Origin: Linyphia triangularis
Lineage: Eukaryota; Arthropoda; Arachnida; Araneae; Linyphiidae
Assembly (NCBI GenBank): GCA_963978545.1
Contig: OZ021721.1
Location: forward strand, 43,400,485-43,464,484
Length of the DNA: 64,000 nucleotides
Reading direction: 5' to 3'
This document shows positions 12,401 through 25,964 of the stretch, in pieces; position 1 is the first letter of the stretch, and the number at the start of each line of letters is the position of its first letter. Position numbers and translations under genes: made by a program. The notes below the pieces were generated by a model. The model had not been told where the DNA came from. It ran no database searches and worked only from the letters and a program-made list of their open reading frames with translations.

Positions 12401-13680
12401 CCAAATTAGAGCAATTTGAGCCATTGCAAATGCTAGTAAAAAATAGCGGGACAGTTTCCATGTCCTGTAACGGTTGGTTCGATTTGCGAGGAATTTATAA
12501 AGCTGGTTTTCACTGCTCCGCTTCACGCCAAGTCATTCTTCAATAGCCCTAGAAAGAATACCAATACCTTCAACAGTCAGCAAGTTTTTTTAAAAGCGTT
12601 GGACTTTTCACAAAGTTTAAAGAATCCGCATTATATTGTGTATCTTGGATTTGCATTATATGATGTCAAGTAGTGCATCTTGGATTTCAGCAGTGAGACG
12701 TCTGAATGGCTCGTTCAGAAAAATACGATTACCTTTCAGACAAACTTTCGTTGTTTCTTATTGTACGATGCCTTTAAGAGACATTATAAACACGTAAAAA
12801 GTTTGAATTAAACACGATAAATGCGTTTAAATTTCAAAATGGTCATCTGTTTACATTGCATTGTTCCGTTCCAAAGAAACTATCTATATTGACATAAATA
12901 AAGCGTAGACGGCAATACAACAAAAATTCATTTTGTATGTAATTGCCATTTTTTGAATGTTTAAAGTGTATTCTGTATTCTCAGCAAAAATTCTACCAAT
13001 AAACAACAACTTTATGTAAATTGGTTCAGTAGATCTTGAGTTTTAAGCCAATATTAACTTCTTCTTGATCAATGACTACAACATCATTTCAATTCTTCTG
13101 TTTGATGGGTACCAGATAAAAACACCAAATTGCAGAGATAACTCATTCAAACTAATAGTTTTCAATCTGTAATAAGGTGTGCTTTGGTGATCCCCCAAAC
13201 TAATGAATGAAGATAAAAGTTCACGAGATTAAAATATTTTCGTTTAAACATTTCAGCTTGGCGATAACTACGTCAACTTTCCGACCTTACGGTTTTTGGT
13301 ACCTGTCTAACGGTAAAGCATCAAATATTATTGCTAGAGTTTTCTCCCATTCCCAAATGCTTCTGTGCGTTTTTTTAATATTCAATTTGGGGTTACAGGA
13401 CAAATATTCATCATTAATCTGATGCAACAAAAGTGAGATCAGAATTATTGGTATCACTGGCTATCACTTTCTCTAGAAAAGCTACTACTCTGTTGAATGA
13501 TGGACGAACGGAATACACTATGTTCAAATAACCCTTAAAATCAGCGTAAAGATTCATCTTGAAGCACCACCCAAAAATTTTCTTCTACAGCGCAACTGGG
13601 ACGGTGAACCTTTACAAGATATAACTGGATAAGACAAGTAGCAACAACTACGGTCTATGAAACTTTGGAATATTAGGAAT
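12400..13680 (-). pseudogene. Coding-like decayed region
   Basis: This 1.3-kb stretch is less AT-rich than its flanks. On the minus strand it has several open runs that would join with frameshifts. One (about 13590-13430) contains FNRVVAFLEKVIASD. The next (about 13425-13205, frame shifted near 13430) contains IKKTHRSIWEWEKTLAIIF and is broken by one stop. A third near 12735-12680 reads NEPFRRLTAEIQDALLD. I do not recognise the protein. The plus strand carries a 71-codon frame over 13207-13422, so strand assignment rests on composition and is weak. It may be the same lost gene or element as the preceding fragment, rearranged. Confidence 0.3.
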
Positions 13681-13943
13681 TAACCAAAAATATAAAAGCT
13701 ACGTGTTTTGACACGAAGGCATGCATTCTGATTGGACAAAAACTTGGACAAGAGCTTTCTGTAACAAGCATGCAGGCTACACATTTGTGAAATTATGTTA
13801 GATGCAGTGTTCACAACATGACGTTTCTTCTGATCCCTATATATTTCTTTTCAAGCGCTTTAAATCGATTTGGAAATCCATTAACAAGAACAAATACAAT
13901 GCATTCATCACTGATGTAATCACTATTTACATGCATTCACATT

Positions 13944-13945
<2 letters not shown>

Positions 13946-13982
<37 letters not shown>
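13946..13982. repeat. AT microsatellite
   Basis: An uninterrupted AT dinucleotide run of 37 bases. Confidence 0.95.
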
Positions 13983-13983
<1 letters not shown>

Positions 13984-14746
13984 TACTTATTCGATATAAA
14001 ATGTGTTGCATTTAAATTTCGGATGGAGCTGGTTTTGTTACAAAATGGGAGGTCAACAACCTTTTTCAATGCATTTAGTAATAATATTAAAGCATACGAA
14101 ATACAGTAACTAGGTATATTTTGAAAATAAGAAAAATAGACAGATGTAAGAAATTAACATCATAAAATAAAGAACAGTTTCAAAAAATTTCTCAGGAAAT
14201 CATAAGATGCTCATAAAATTTGGTCTTCAGATGAGTTTTGTCGTATAAATAAATTAAAATTTAGAGAACAAATCAAACAAAATTGTGAAGGAGGAAAATT
14301 ACACAAGAACAAACAATGCCTTTTCATTCTGGCCAATAGTCTCGCACTTGAATGGAGTTGGGTTTGAAATAAACCCATAACGTTGAACATATTTTTGTTA
14401 CTGAAGGAGCTGGTTTTTACCATGGTTGCTTGGGCACTGTGATGAAGTGTATCGAGAACTTATGAAAAATAAAACAAATGTAAAAATTTGGAAAAAATGT
14501 GGCTGTGGTTTTGAAGCCAACTTGCCTCGCATTTGTGTTAAGTTAAATATAATGTAATCCCTAAGAAAACGTAAGCACTTGAAGGAATACTGAAATAGAA
14601 TTAATAAATATCAAAGTAGAATTGTTGAAAATTGTATGACGCAAATATTTTAAAAATGTGTTCATAAGTGAAGTTCTTTCTAACATGGTGAGTTCCAATA
14701 TCCTACGTTTCCTTTGTTTCAGGCAATTTAAATTGAATTTATTATA

Positions 14747-17578
14747 CAGGGTGTTCAGAAACGACTGCCCTTTCTTAGCACACGCATATTCTAGAACAAA
14801 AATAAAGCATATTTCTATTTTATTGTCGGGGTCCAAATAAAAATATATAGGTCTAAAATTTTTTTAAAGTTTGGAGTCTTTTCAAGCAGCGCAAGGTTAA
14901 AAACCCTATTACCGACTCCAAACGTACCATTGAAAGTGAATAAAAGACAAGTTACCCACGCTTTTCCAAAAATCAGACTTAAACACCGCCCACATCAAAT
15001 TGGCGATTGATTTGAAGCCAATATATTTTTTTTAATTCGCATTTTTTATTTCATTTGTTTTAAATATCGTTTGCTATCTCAGTTTTTTTAAAATTATTTT
15101 CAGGATCAGTCAGGCGTATTGAATAATGATACGTACAGACATTTTGTAGAATTATATAATTTCAAATGCTCTTTGATTTCATTTACGAATGTTCTGAAAT
15201 GTACCTCATTCTAAATAAATTAGATTAAAAAGGTGCTCCAAAAGTAATACCCCATCTTTAAAAAATAATAATTGAAAACCATTATAAAAAGGGGATTGAA
15301 ACAACTTGTACATTTATTGAATATTCAATAAAATTTATGAAAATTGAATAAAAAATTATTTTAATCTATTACCTGTAAGTGACGCTGCAGTCGATTTCGA
15401 AAGTATTAAATTAAATAAGTTATATTAGATTTTTTTTTTTGAAAGACAATGACAGTCACCGCTGAACAATTCAGAGCTACAAAAATAAGCCTTCTGGGAG
15501 ATCTTTGAAGAGGAAATTGAAGCGCATTTCTGTCTTGTATGGAAGAACATATGGAAAACTTCCATCAAGCAAGACAATAATTAAATCGAGATCATAACAA
15601 AATTCATGTCATTAAATTAATCCCCGAGTTCAATTTATTATTGTTAGAGGACGCAAAAGTCACTTTGTAAAATTCAGTTTGTTGTATGTGATTTTTTAGC
15701 GACAGATACAAGAAGTCTGTACTGCATGGAGACATCCTAAAACATCGGCAACTCGTTATTAGATTAGCCATATTATAAGGAAGAACATCTTCCTGAATGT
15801 CTTTCAAGACGAAACCGAAATGCATTTTCATTTTGAATGGAAGGAAAATAGGGAACATTCCCATCAAGTGACTCAATAATCAGAAAAAGACCATTGAAAT
15901 TCACAAAATCAAGTAAAAATATTTTTCAGTTTCCTTTTAAAAGACCTCACGGAAGGCATTCCTCATTATAGTTTGGATAACCCAAAAATGAAACTGATGT
16001 TTCCGAGCAGTATAGTCCACATGTCTTGTAGCTGTTGATAAGATATCACATAAAACCAATCAAATCAATACTTTTCCAAAGCAACAAAGCGACTCCTAAC
16101 AGTAATAAATTGAATTATTGGTTTATTTGATTATCTGAATTTAATTACGATCGCTTTCGAATTAATGTGTGACTTAATGGAAGTTTTCCATATTACCTTC
16201 CATTCAAGACGAAAATGTCTTCCAGTTTCCCCTTGAAAGACCTCCAGTTAGACGTTCCTTCTTATATTATGGATACCCAATAATTAGTTGCCCATGTTTG
16301 ATATTTCAATACAGTCTAGTCCTCTTGTAGCTGTTTCTAAGAAATCACATACAACAAATTTAGTTCAATACTTTCTCAAAGCGACTATAGCGCTTTCTAA
16401 AAGAAATAAAATAAAGTTAGCATCATTTTTTATTATCTGAATTTAGATATGATTTCGTTCTGATAACTGCTTTGTTTGATGGGAGTTTTCCATATATCCT
16501 CCCATTCAAGACGAAAATCAATAGAACTTTCCCCTTAAAAGACCTCCTGGAAGGCGTTTCTCATTAAATTTGGGTATCTCGGAGTAATCTAAATGTTATA
16601 CTGTCACAATGAAGTGTAGCCCTCTTGTTGAAAGAAAATCAAATACAATTTATATAATTCAGTACTTACAGAAACGACTGCAACGCTCTCTGCTATCTTC
16701 TTTCGGGAATTGGCCAGAGATTTTATGGTGTAATAGCTATCTGGAGGCACCGGAATATCGTTGAATCGGTAACTGTTTGAAGGTACTACCATCCGGGTGG
16801 TCTTTCAAGAGAACTATCCATTTTTTTTTCAGTCTCTAGAGTTAGAAAACTCAGCTAACCAGATAACATTATCTGTCACGATCACTGTTATGTATACCCA
16901 TTTTAAAGAGAGACTGAAGAGCGTCGGCGAGGTTTGATAGCGGTACTTTTTACATGTTGTTCAAGAATTCTGTCTTTGAACAGCTTATTTAATTATAGTA
17001 GGTTAAGTTTCTACATGTATTTCTAATAATTGTTTTATATTTTATAAAAAAAATCTATTTTAAAGCACGAACGATGATTATTTATGAAACATTATCATTA
17101 AAATTCAATATTATTTGCATTTTTTTGCAACTGAAATTACCAAATCTAAAATATTTCTTATGAAAAGTTAGGGTTTCCAAATGTACATATGCTCACAATC
17201 AATGCAAGCATTATCTGTTGTAAATATTTTCAAATCAACTATTAGTTAAAAGGTGATGAAAAGAAAAAATAGTTAACTTCAAATTTTATTTGTTCTTACT
17301 ATCTCGTCAACCAAGCCCACTCAATTTTTTTTTTCAATCAGGAAACGATTAAAATTCTGGTAACCTCCAAAGAAAAACGGACGAATAAAGAGAGTTTCCA
17401 GAAATGGATTGAAAGTATTTAAGTGGTTAAAATGGATTAAATTTTATTGCGAATATATCAATAAATATTGATTTTTGGACCCTATTTCCAATTGCAATCT
17501 CAGAATTATGCTCATAATTTTTAATTTTCACATAATTATGAATATATATTTTAAGTGCGATGGTTTCTGAACACCTTG
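14747..17578. mobile_element. Candidate 2.8-kb inverted-repeat element
   Basis: The left end, preceded by TA, reads CAGGGTGTTCAGAAAC. The right end read on the minus strand is CAAGGTGTTCAGAAACC, so 15 of 16 bases match, and looser similarity continues inward. 'TACAGGGTGT' starts are familiar from Tc1/mariner-type and related arthropod elements. The right flank is TT, not TA, so the target duplication is not intact. No transposase frame is visible. The interval contains the 300-bp repeat cluster. The pairing of two 16-bp ends across 2.8 kb could also be two unrelated fragments of one family. Confidence 0.35.
15440..16800. repeat. Cluster of five diverged 300-bp units, two orientations
   Basis: Three units lie on the plus strand, with equivalent positions at 15928, 16224 and 16526 (spacings 296 and 302). 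Two lie inverted at about 15470-15600 and 15605-15890. Landmarks common to the units are ATGGRAGTTTTCCATAT, CCATTCAAGACGAAAAT, TTTCCCCTTAAAAGACCTC, CTTGTAGCTGTT, AAATCACATACAACAAA and AAAGCGAC. Divergence is perhaps 20-30%. The inverted copy at 15604-15876 still has a 90-codon open frame containing VLKDIQEDVLPY, and the plus units have matching but interrupted frames (for example FPLKDLQLDVPSY), so the unit may once have been coding. The family is unknown to me. Confidence 0.75.
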
Positions 17579-17599
17579 TTTACGTGCAAGGTATTCAAG

Positions 17600-20500
17600 A
17601 TCTATAGAAAATACTTAAAGTATACTAAAATGAATAATATAAATATTAAAGCAATATGACTGAACACTGTATGGAGCAAATGAATTTAACGGTTAATTTT
17701 TATTAGATAGATTTTTCTGTAGAACAAACATATTAAAAAGATACATTAAAAATGCATTACGAAATATCCTGTTCAGAAACATGTCACATTGAGTTAACTT
17801 TTGACGCAACGAAACATTCCCAAGAAAGCAAAGAAATAACACAATATCTTCAATCCCCAAACGAAACAATTCTCTTCTTTCAGAAACCTCGATCAAAATT
17901 TAGCTGTAAAGAGAATTTTTAAAAGCTTTCTCTTTAATGTGACACGTGATATTTTGACGTATAATTTTACAACAGTTTAGTTAGAAGAATCTGGAAAAGA
18001 GTCTAAAAAAAGAATGACAGTGTTGTAAGCCACACTTTCTGCTTTGCGATTGGTTGTTTTGGAATGTTCTCTTATAGAAACTATGCAAATCAATGTAATT
18101 CATTGTTAAAATTGCTTTGAGTTTTAATCTGGTAGTAGCTTATTTTTCGATAAAAAATGTTCGTACAAAATATGGATTATCTACTAACTGACCATACATT
18201 TTGTTTCTGAAATATTTTGAAAATATAAACTAAATTTAGAGCCGGTGTGGTTCTTTATTTTTGTGTAGTTACTCTTAAAATCACAGAAATGGCTTGTATT
18301 AGTTCATTTCAGAAGTACTCGTCATTTAAAATATTATAAATGAAAAATATATTTTTTTCCTAAAATAATTACATATTAGAATTAACATTACAGCGTTAGT
18401 ATTAATCTCTTATTTTAACACAGTTTCATTCATTGGTTGCTATATACATTTTTATTCTTATATATGGATGATTACAGTAATACACGTAATACAGTACGAT
18501 AATACAGTAACCACATATGGGTGAGTATGAAAATTTTAAAATTTTATCCAGTTTTAATACTTCTATGTAGCTCATAACAAAAAATCCTATTTTACGTGTA
18601 TAACATATAATTTTATTTTGTCTACCTATAAATGAACGAATATAATGAAACGAACTTAAAACCTTTTCAGTTGATAGCTTTACATTGCTATTCTATGGAT
18701 TTACTTTGCTAGGAAATCTATTTAGATTTTTCTTTAAAATTTCGTTTACACTTTGCGACTAATTTTTATATGCAAACAGCATTATTAAATTACTCCATTT
18801 GCGAAAGAGAAACATATTCTAAACATATTTCTTTTTAAAATTATTGTTTCCTTTTGAACTTAAATTATATAAAAAAAAGTAATGCTTTTCAGTTTCCTAG
18901 GAAATGTTTAACAACATCAATACAATGCTCTAGCTTTAATACTATAGAATAATTCAACTACAAAAGGAAATCAAACTTTGTTAAGCATTAGTTTGTATTC
19001 TAAATATTCATTTTTCTAGAGTAAGTGGTAATTATTATTGAAGTCATGATTCAAGACACAATACTTGAAATAGAAAATAACTTAAAGTGGATAAGTAAGT
19101 TTTCCTTCTGAATTTCATGAGTGAGTGTTTTAAAATAAACTCACTTTTAACAGGGTTTATTTATTGATTTGAATATTATTATTCATACTCAAGAGTTAGT
19201 AAAGAGACTACTGACATTTAATGGGGGTAAATGTCACTGAAAGGGCATTACGATTTTCAAGGGTTGCTGCATTTATAAAGAAAAATTTATAGAAATAATA
19301 CGACACATTTAATGTTTCAATTTTGATTATGATTTGCACATAAAGTATGCAATAACGTTTCTTTTTCCCTTTTCGGGTAGAGAAACAAATTTATTGTTAG
19401 ATTTGTTTTTAATCGTAGGAATTTATTTTGTATTGGATAAATCAAAGAATGGAACATGTTCTTCATAGAAAAAATATTATCACTTTTAATGATTAGAATG
19501 ATTCAAGAACAAAGAATACTTGAAATGAATTGTTTTTGAAATTTTACAAAATTAAATTTTAAAAATACAAAAAGAAAGTTCAATATAATAAGCTACTATG
19601 AAGTTATGAAAGAGTTATCATGAAAATAATAACACTATCACAGATTGTGTTTACATTATTATACCTTAAAATGTATGAATAAAATTTTGCAAGAAATGCA
19701 CCTTACCTTAAATTTGTTAATGGGTATACTAGATTGATGGTTTATGCATTCATATCTTCTATTCCATTAATTGAATGTATCTGTAATGATAAATAGAGAA
19801 GTATAATTCAATTCCTCAAACTTTTTAATCTCAGTAAAAAATTAATACTTACAAAGTAAGTTTTGTTTAATATTTATTACTTACTTTTATAATAATTAGC
19901 GTAATTTAATGTAAGCGTATCCATGTTGTTTGAATTAAATCTTTATATTAGTATAAATTCCTAATATTTTTATATTCAAAATATTGAAAATACATGAATT
20001 GTAATGTAAAAAAATTATACAATAGTTTTTTTTAAAACATTGTTTAACACATATGGATATTTTAAATGTTTTCCAGAATTGCAGATTTAAATGTGACAGG
20101 CATTTGATGTTTTTTTTTTACAATATTAATTGTGTTTATCTCGTTCTTTAAAAGTACTAACCCTACAAGAAACAACCTGTCGTAATTGTTATGTTTTAAG
20201 TTATAAAGAACAGGGTTATAAGTATTACAATTCAAGAAATTTGCTTTGCAGCTATGTCTATATTATAAAGTACAGAAAACGATGGAATGTTTAGCAACCA
20301 ATATTAACAACAAAGGAAAATTTTACAAATATTACAATTTTAGCAAATCATAGATAAATATTTCCATTATGCAATGAGGCTTTTGCATCTAGAAAAGTAG
20401 AAAGCAATTTTAGGAGTTGTTCCTTGTTGCAATATTATATCCTATAGTCACTTTGGAATTAACACATTATTAGCGATTTCTTACTGAAAACTTAATTTTC

Positions 20501-20600
20501 TCTTTCAAATCAAATTAAGCGTTTGAAATATATTCCACAATTTACATTAATCTTAGAGAAGAAAGTGCTTACAAGTTAATTCCACTTATTAACCCTTGAA
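17600..20600. other. AT-rich stretch, nothing recognised
   Basis: I see no gene, RNA or clear repeat. A weak pair of similar segments (about 19040-19090 and 19485-19535, sharing ATGATTCAAGA and ATACTTGAAAT) may be an old duplication. Confidence 0.5.
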
Positions 20601-20629
20601 ATATTAATATATAAGCATGGGCATTTTGC

Positions 20630-20905
20630 AAGGCCTCTTTACGAAATCCACTTCCAATACCATCTCGTGCGAATCAGTTTTCTTTTCTAAAGGATAAACT
20701 AACCAAGGGCTTTAATGAGATTTAGCATCAATTAGTGCTGAAGTTTTCCTTCAGATTAAAAGCTAATACCGCTACTCTATTTAATCATATCATTGTTGCT
20801 TAGGTTTAGATGGCAGACAAGACTTGAATTGTTAATGACGGTCCTCCTTTTGCCTCTTCTCTGAAGAGAAAGCGTGGCTAAATACTTCGAAAGTATAGCC
20901 ATTGT
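20630..20905. promoter_or_regulatory. Possible conserved noncoding element
   Basis: The segment is more balanced in composition than its surroundings and packs homeodomain-type cores (TTAATGA, CAATTAG, TTAATCA) and TGGCAGACAAG within 280 bases. It has no open frame and no repeat structure. Judged on motif density only. Confidence 0.2.
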
Positions 20906-23900
20906 GTTGAGCATTGGCTTTATGTTAGACTGACTTTGTTCATACTCTTATGCTTGAGAAACTCTTTTTTTTATTTAGTTAGAAAGATAACTTACTATTA
21001 ATTATGATTTACTGAAATTATAGAATCTGTGCTTTGAGTAAAAAATTGCAATAATTAAATTAAATTAAGTAGCCTAAAAAAAATGTAAGCAAATAAATGA
21101 GCTTTTTATTTAGTCGTATTTTGCTTTATAAATACTTACATCGCACTAATTAAAATTTTTTAGCATGGAATATTATGATGTGTCGAAGGATTTTTTCATC
21201 AATTTATTTCGATCACTGTTAATATATTTTATTATAAGCTAAAGATTTTGATCTAAGAAATGTCGTCTACAAAACAGCAAATAATCTTCCAAACTATCAG
21301 TGTTGAAACATTAATAGTACATTTTGTGGTAATGGAATTGAGAAATATTTAAATGTTTCTTAATTGTACAGATTAGTTAGCTATAAATCTTCTTTATTGT
21401 CTATTATAGTTCACAGAAATCAAATCACATTCATTAAATAATTTCTATTACGGAAATATAAGAAAGGTTTGTGGAGCACCATGTCATGAGAAGAAAGAAT
21501 TGAAGATATACTTTCTAGTTTAAAACTGCGCAAGATTTATAACAGAATAATTATGTTGAAATTTATAAAATGCATTTATGTTTAAGATAATTTTCCTGAA
21601 GCATTTGAAAAATGAATAAAAAAAACGAAAACCCATAGAAATGAACCATTTGTTGCTCTATTCGGGCAGTTACGTAATTGTGTCCATTTATTTTCAAAAT
21701 TAGTTACAAATTTTTCCAACCTGTGGTGGTGTTGAATAAAACAAGAATACTCTAAACATTTTAAGTAAATTGTAAAACGAGTGTTTCAAAATAAACACCA
21801 CTTCCAGGAACTGCAAGATGCAATTGAAATATTGTTTTGTAGTTTTTTGCTACAGGTTCAAAAAGTTTTTTGATATTTTATTCAATAACGCAATTTATTG
21901 ATGAACTTTGTAATTGTTTTTTGAAACTGATGAATAAAATTTTGTAGTTTACCAACTAGAATGCAGCAAATGGTACATTTATATCATCTTCATTTCACTT
22001 ATTCATTTCAAGATAATTTTTTTCTTGTTATGATTCATAGAGGTTAATTCATTCCTGTGAATTAATCCGTGTGTGTAGCGAATCAAAAATGTGGTGTGAA
22101 GATGCAAAGGCTTTTAATTTCTTTTTTTTTAGTTACTGGAATTTGCTGGATGGTAAACTGTCAATGAAGAGTTCAAGTCACACTGGTTTCAAACAACAAA
22201 TACCAATTCTAATAATCAAAAGAAATGAAATATACCTGCATTTAAATATTAAAGCCATACTTCTAATGAGAATTAACATCCACAATTAATATCCGGGCCT
22301 AAATCCAGGACTTGTGGAGCGCGAGGAGAGTGCGCTAGTCACACATTCTTCATAAGTACCATAATATTTCAAAATATTGTTAAAATAAAAAATGTATTTG
22401 CATAGAAAATCATATATAATATTTGTAAAATCTTTCAACTTTATTTTTTAAATTAAATATTTAAAATGAATTGCTCAAATCAAGATAGACAATGCAAATT
22501 GAAATGATTTTTTTTATTTTCCTCACATTTTATATTAATACCCCAAAAAATTTACTCTCCTGAATATATTTATCATTCCATTTCAATTAATTTTGAAAAA
22601 CAATTAATAGTAAAATCCAGCAAAAAATAAGCATGTTTTTGTTTGTTTTCCATTTTTTATATAATAAAAACAATATTTCTAATATTTTATTCAAACATAT
22701 TCCATTGTAGGTTCCTTCAGTGAATTCATTAATCAAACCAATTATAATCAGTATTTGATTACATGAAATTCTTTATTGTGGTTCTTATTCCTCACTCCTT
22801 TATTAATTTATTGAAGATGTAATAAGAAAATCTATTTTCAAAATACTGCCACACATTAACACAGCACCTATCAAGAATACGAGCCAAGAAAATGTCTTGC
22901 TTAAACTTTAATTCCAAGATTTTTCTAGCGAAACGAGCATTTGTGCTATAAAACTGGCTTTTTGTTTTATAGAGAGCCAGTTTTACACTCAACTAGTTTT
23001 ATGTAACTAAGTCGTAATCCTTTTGGATAATAAAATGCGTAATTTATTCCTTTATCCACTTAGTGACTTGACTACGATGCTTCACCGCAGAGTTTCTTCT
23101 CAACACTAAATTCTCTTGAATAGTATTTCTGTTATATAGATGAACGAGGCTGAAGACTTCAATATAAGAACACCAACTCTTTGTGCTTATGGAGCTTAAT
23201 ACCCTGTATTGGGAGGTTTAACTATGTTGGTGGGAGTATGAATTATCATTTTTACTTGGCAGAGTTTTATTAAGTGTAAAATTTAATTCTTTTTATTCAA
23301 TAGTTTTTGCAAGTTATCATGTCACAAATAATAAAAAATAATATTTGTAGTGGTACAAAGTGTATTAAGGTTCATTTTTTTTTATTTTGCACTAAACAAG
23401 TAAAAAATTGATAATGGCTGCATTAATCTTCTTTTGGCACTGTATAACTAAATACCTATGCAGGATCTTTATGAAGACCTTTTTAACTTAGAAATGCATA
23501 ACAGTGTAAAAGTGAGAGGAGTCAGTGGTATATGCTGGATAGATTAGGCATGAAATTTTGCGGTATGTTGTATTGATAAGGCCTATTTTCATTGGACTAA
23601 TGTATCGATAAACAAAAGTAGCCGTTGTGGTTGCACTATCCCATAAATAGATCATTGTGATTTCTTTCATGAGGGAAACGATAGTCATTAAACTGTATGT
23701 ATGTTTTGGAAAAACTTAATTATTATTATTATATAAAATTAGTTTAAACATCGCTACTAATTTTTCAAACCAGTGTATTTAAAATTCCATACCTGTCTAT
23801 CCAACATACCACTCGTTTCTTCATTCTGCCTTTCACTGTTACGCAATTATATAATTTCAGAGTTAAGGGTCCTTTCTGAAAGACCCTATATTTATTTGAT

Positions 23901-24189
23901 ATTTTTATATTGACTTCTCACTTTATGGTACGAAAGGCTCGATTTAAAGCTTAACTACTCGTAGTATTTTCAGGAAAGCTTCATTGAGGTTCCGGATTTA
24001 GTGCCCCCCACCCTTATTTACCCTGAAGAGAAACTAACAGGAACATCATATTCCATCGATTTAAAAAAAAAAATAAATTATTACATTCTCCAGAAATACA
24101 GGTCACTTTCTAAGATACATATATTTTTATTAACTACATACAGTTTAGAAAATATCTGAAGTAATTGTAAAGCGAGTTAAGGAAAACAC
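20906..24189. other. AT-rich stretch, nothing recognised
   Basis: No frame with protein similarity was found. A GC-richer patch at 22290-22345 contains AGCGC...GTGCGCT, which can pair weakly. Otherwise featureless. Confidence 0.5.
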
Positions 24190-24570
24190 ATTTGGGGGTA
24201 GGCTCAGACAATTGTGGGTTTGAGGAAGAAGCTTAGTGGTTGATTTCTTATGCATCACTTCCATCTTTTAAAATTATGAAAGGATACAACTATAGGTATG
24301 CGATAAAGGTATTTCTGATCAAAGAAATATACACTGACGTATGGCATTATTAAAAGTTACAAAAAAAGCCATGTATTATACTTTAAAAACTATTATATCA
24401 TGGATGAAATCATTGAAAACAGCGTACCAGTGGACTTATATTTTCCTACGATTTAAATTTACAAAAAATAAATACTTATTTGTATTTTTGGTTGCTTAAT
24501 GCAACTTGGCTGATAAAATATTTGATGAATATTGCAGTGACAATAAATAATTATATATATATAAAAAAAG
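24190..24570 (+). repeat. Inverted repeat arm, left copy
   Basis: This 380-bp segment matches the reverse complement of 25965-26345 at perhaps 75-80%. Shared blocks in order: GAAGCTTAG.GATTGATTTCTTATG, CTTCCATCTTTTA, a block of 20 or more bases from ATTATGAAAGGATACAACTA, AAGGTATTTCT, AGTGGACTTATATTTTCCT, CGATTTAAATTTAC, GATAAAATATTT and ATAAATAATTA. Coding frames are absent. Confidence 0.85.
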
Positions 24571-25964
24571 AATTAGCAGCTTATACTAATAAACGGGTTA
24601 AACACACAATTCTATGAGTACTGTTATTAAAATACTCTAACGTAACTTGCTAGTACATAGGTTGCAATGCATTTAGAGATAATCTTATGTATTTAACTTA
24701 GATTTGCAACTGGGAAGCTGTGTTTAGCATGTTATTGAGTGATCAAGATAGCACTGTGTACCATATAAATCTAGTATTTCCTTACATAATTTTTTACAAC
24801 AAAATCTGTTCAGTTTTTAGTCCCTCTACCTTCCTTTACTGTCTATCTATCAGGAGAATTGCTCGCATCAAATTGTCTCAATGATGGCGCTTTCTTTAAA
24901 ACAAGACTCGTCGATTTAGTATAGGAGTGATGTATGTAAGAAATTAGCATCAAAAGCCGATAAAGTAGATGTCTTTTTTCTGGGATTTCCCATGAGAAAA
25001 AGGTCTTATTTCTACGGCAACATACATGCAAAGTTGGACAACTTGGAGGGAGCTATTTTTGTGATAAACATATTGTATGAATTGGCCATAGATTTAAAGA
25101 AAAGTTTATTGATTAATTCTTCGTAATGTTTGCTGAAATAAAACAAGTACTTGACATTTTGGCAATATAGAGAATTTTTCTTTCATTTCCCGTATTAAAA
25201 ATACATAACTATTTGAAAAAAAAGAACACACATTTATAATATTACCGTACTAAACAAAAAATTCAAACATAATTACCATGCTTTATTTACATCTTTCTTA
25301 AGTAAAGTATTTGTTTTATGTAACGTTTTTGTGTTACATATGAACTGAATATTCTAAGGGGACATTTTTACAGTCTCAAATGTATCGTTTGTATTTTTAG
25401 GACTTGATATTTAGGGTCTAATGTCAAAAAATAGTCTTACTTCCATATAACTAAATCCTCAAACAACGCAAGTTGGAATACATTTAGCATTATATTAAGA
25501 AGGATTAGAATTCGTGCAAAGTAGATTACCGGTTTAGCGTTGCTCATATAGGAAATAGATTCAATTAAATGCTAGTACTTCAGAATCCAATCAGAAAGCT
25601 GCTGCAATTTGCGCTTTAAGTGTCTGCCGTCAAAGGGTTAATTAGAAACTTAAGAGTATGCATTTGTATTCCCATCTGGTGTTCGCTCTGGCTCTTTTAC
25701 TCTATTTTAAGGCACAATCCTGTTTGTTACCTTCTTACTGGAATCCTTTGAGCAGAACGTGCAATACAATGGTTTACGAAATCGAAATTGAGAATGAATT
25801 ATTGCATTTAGATTAATGTAATAACGCACAGAAGATTGAGAGTTAAGTGAAAGTTAATGTCTCCATATAAAGTTTTAACGTTCTAACGGATAACGACAGC
25901 TTGATATAAGAAACAGTTTGCCCAACTGTTACTGCATGCGTACTAAAAATCGTATTTCTCAACT

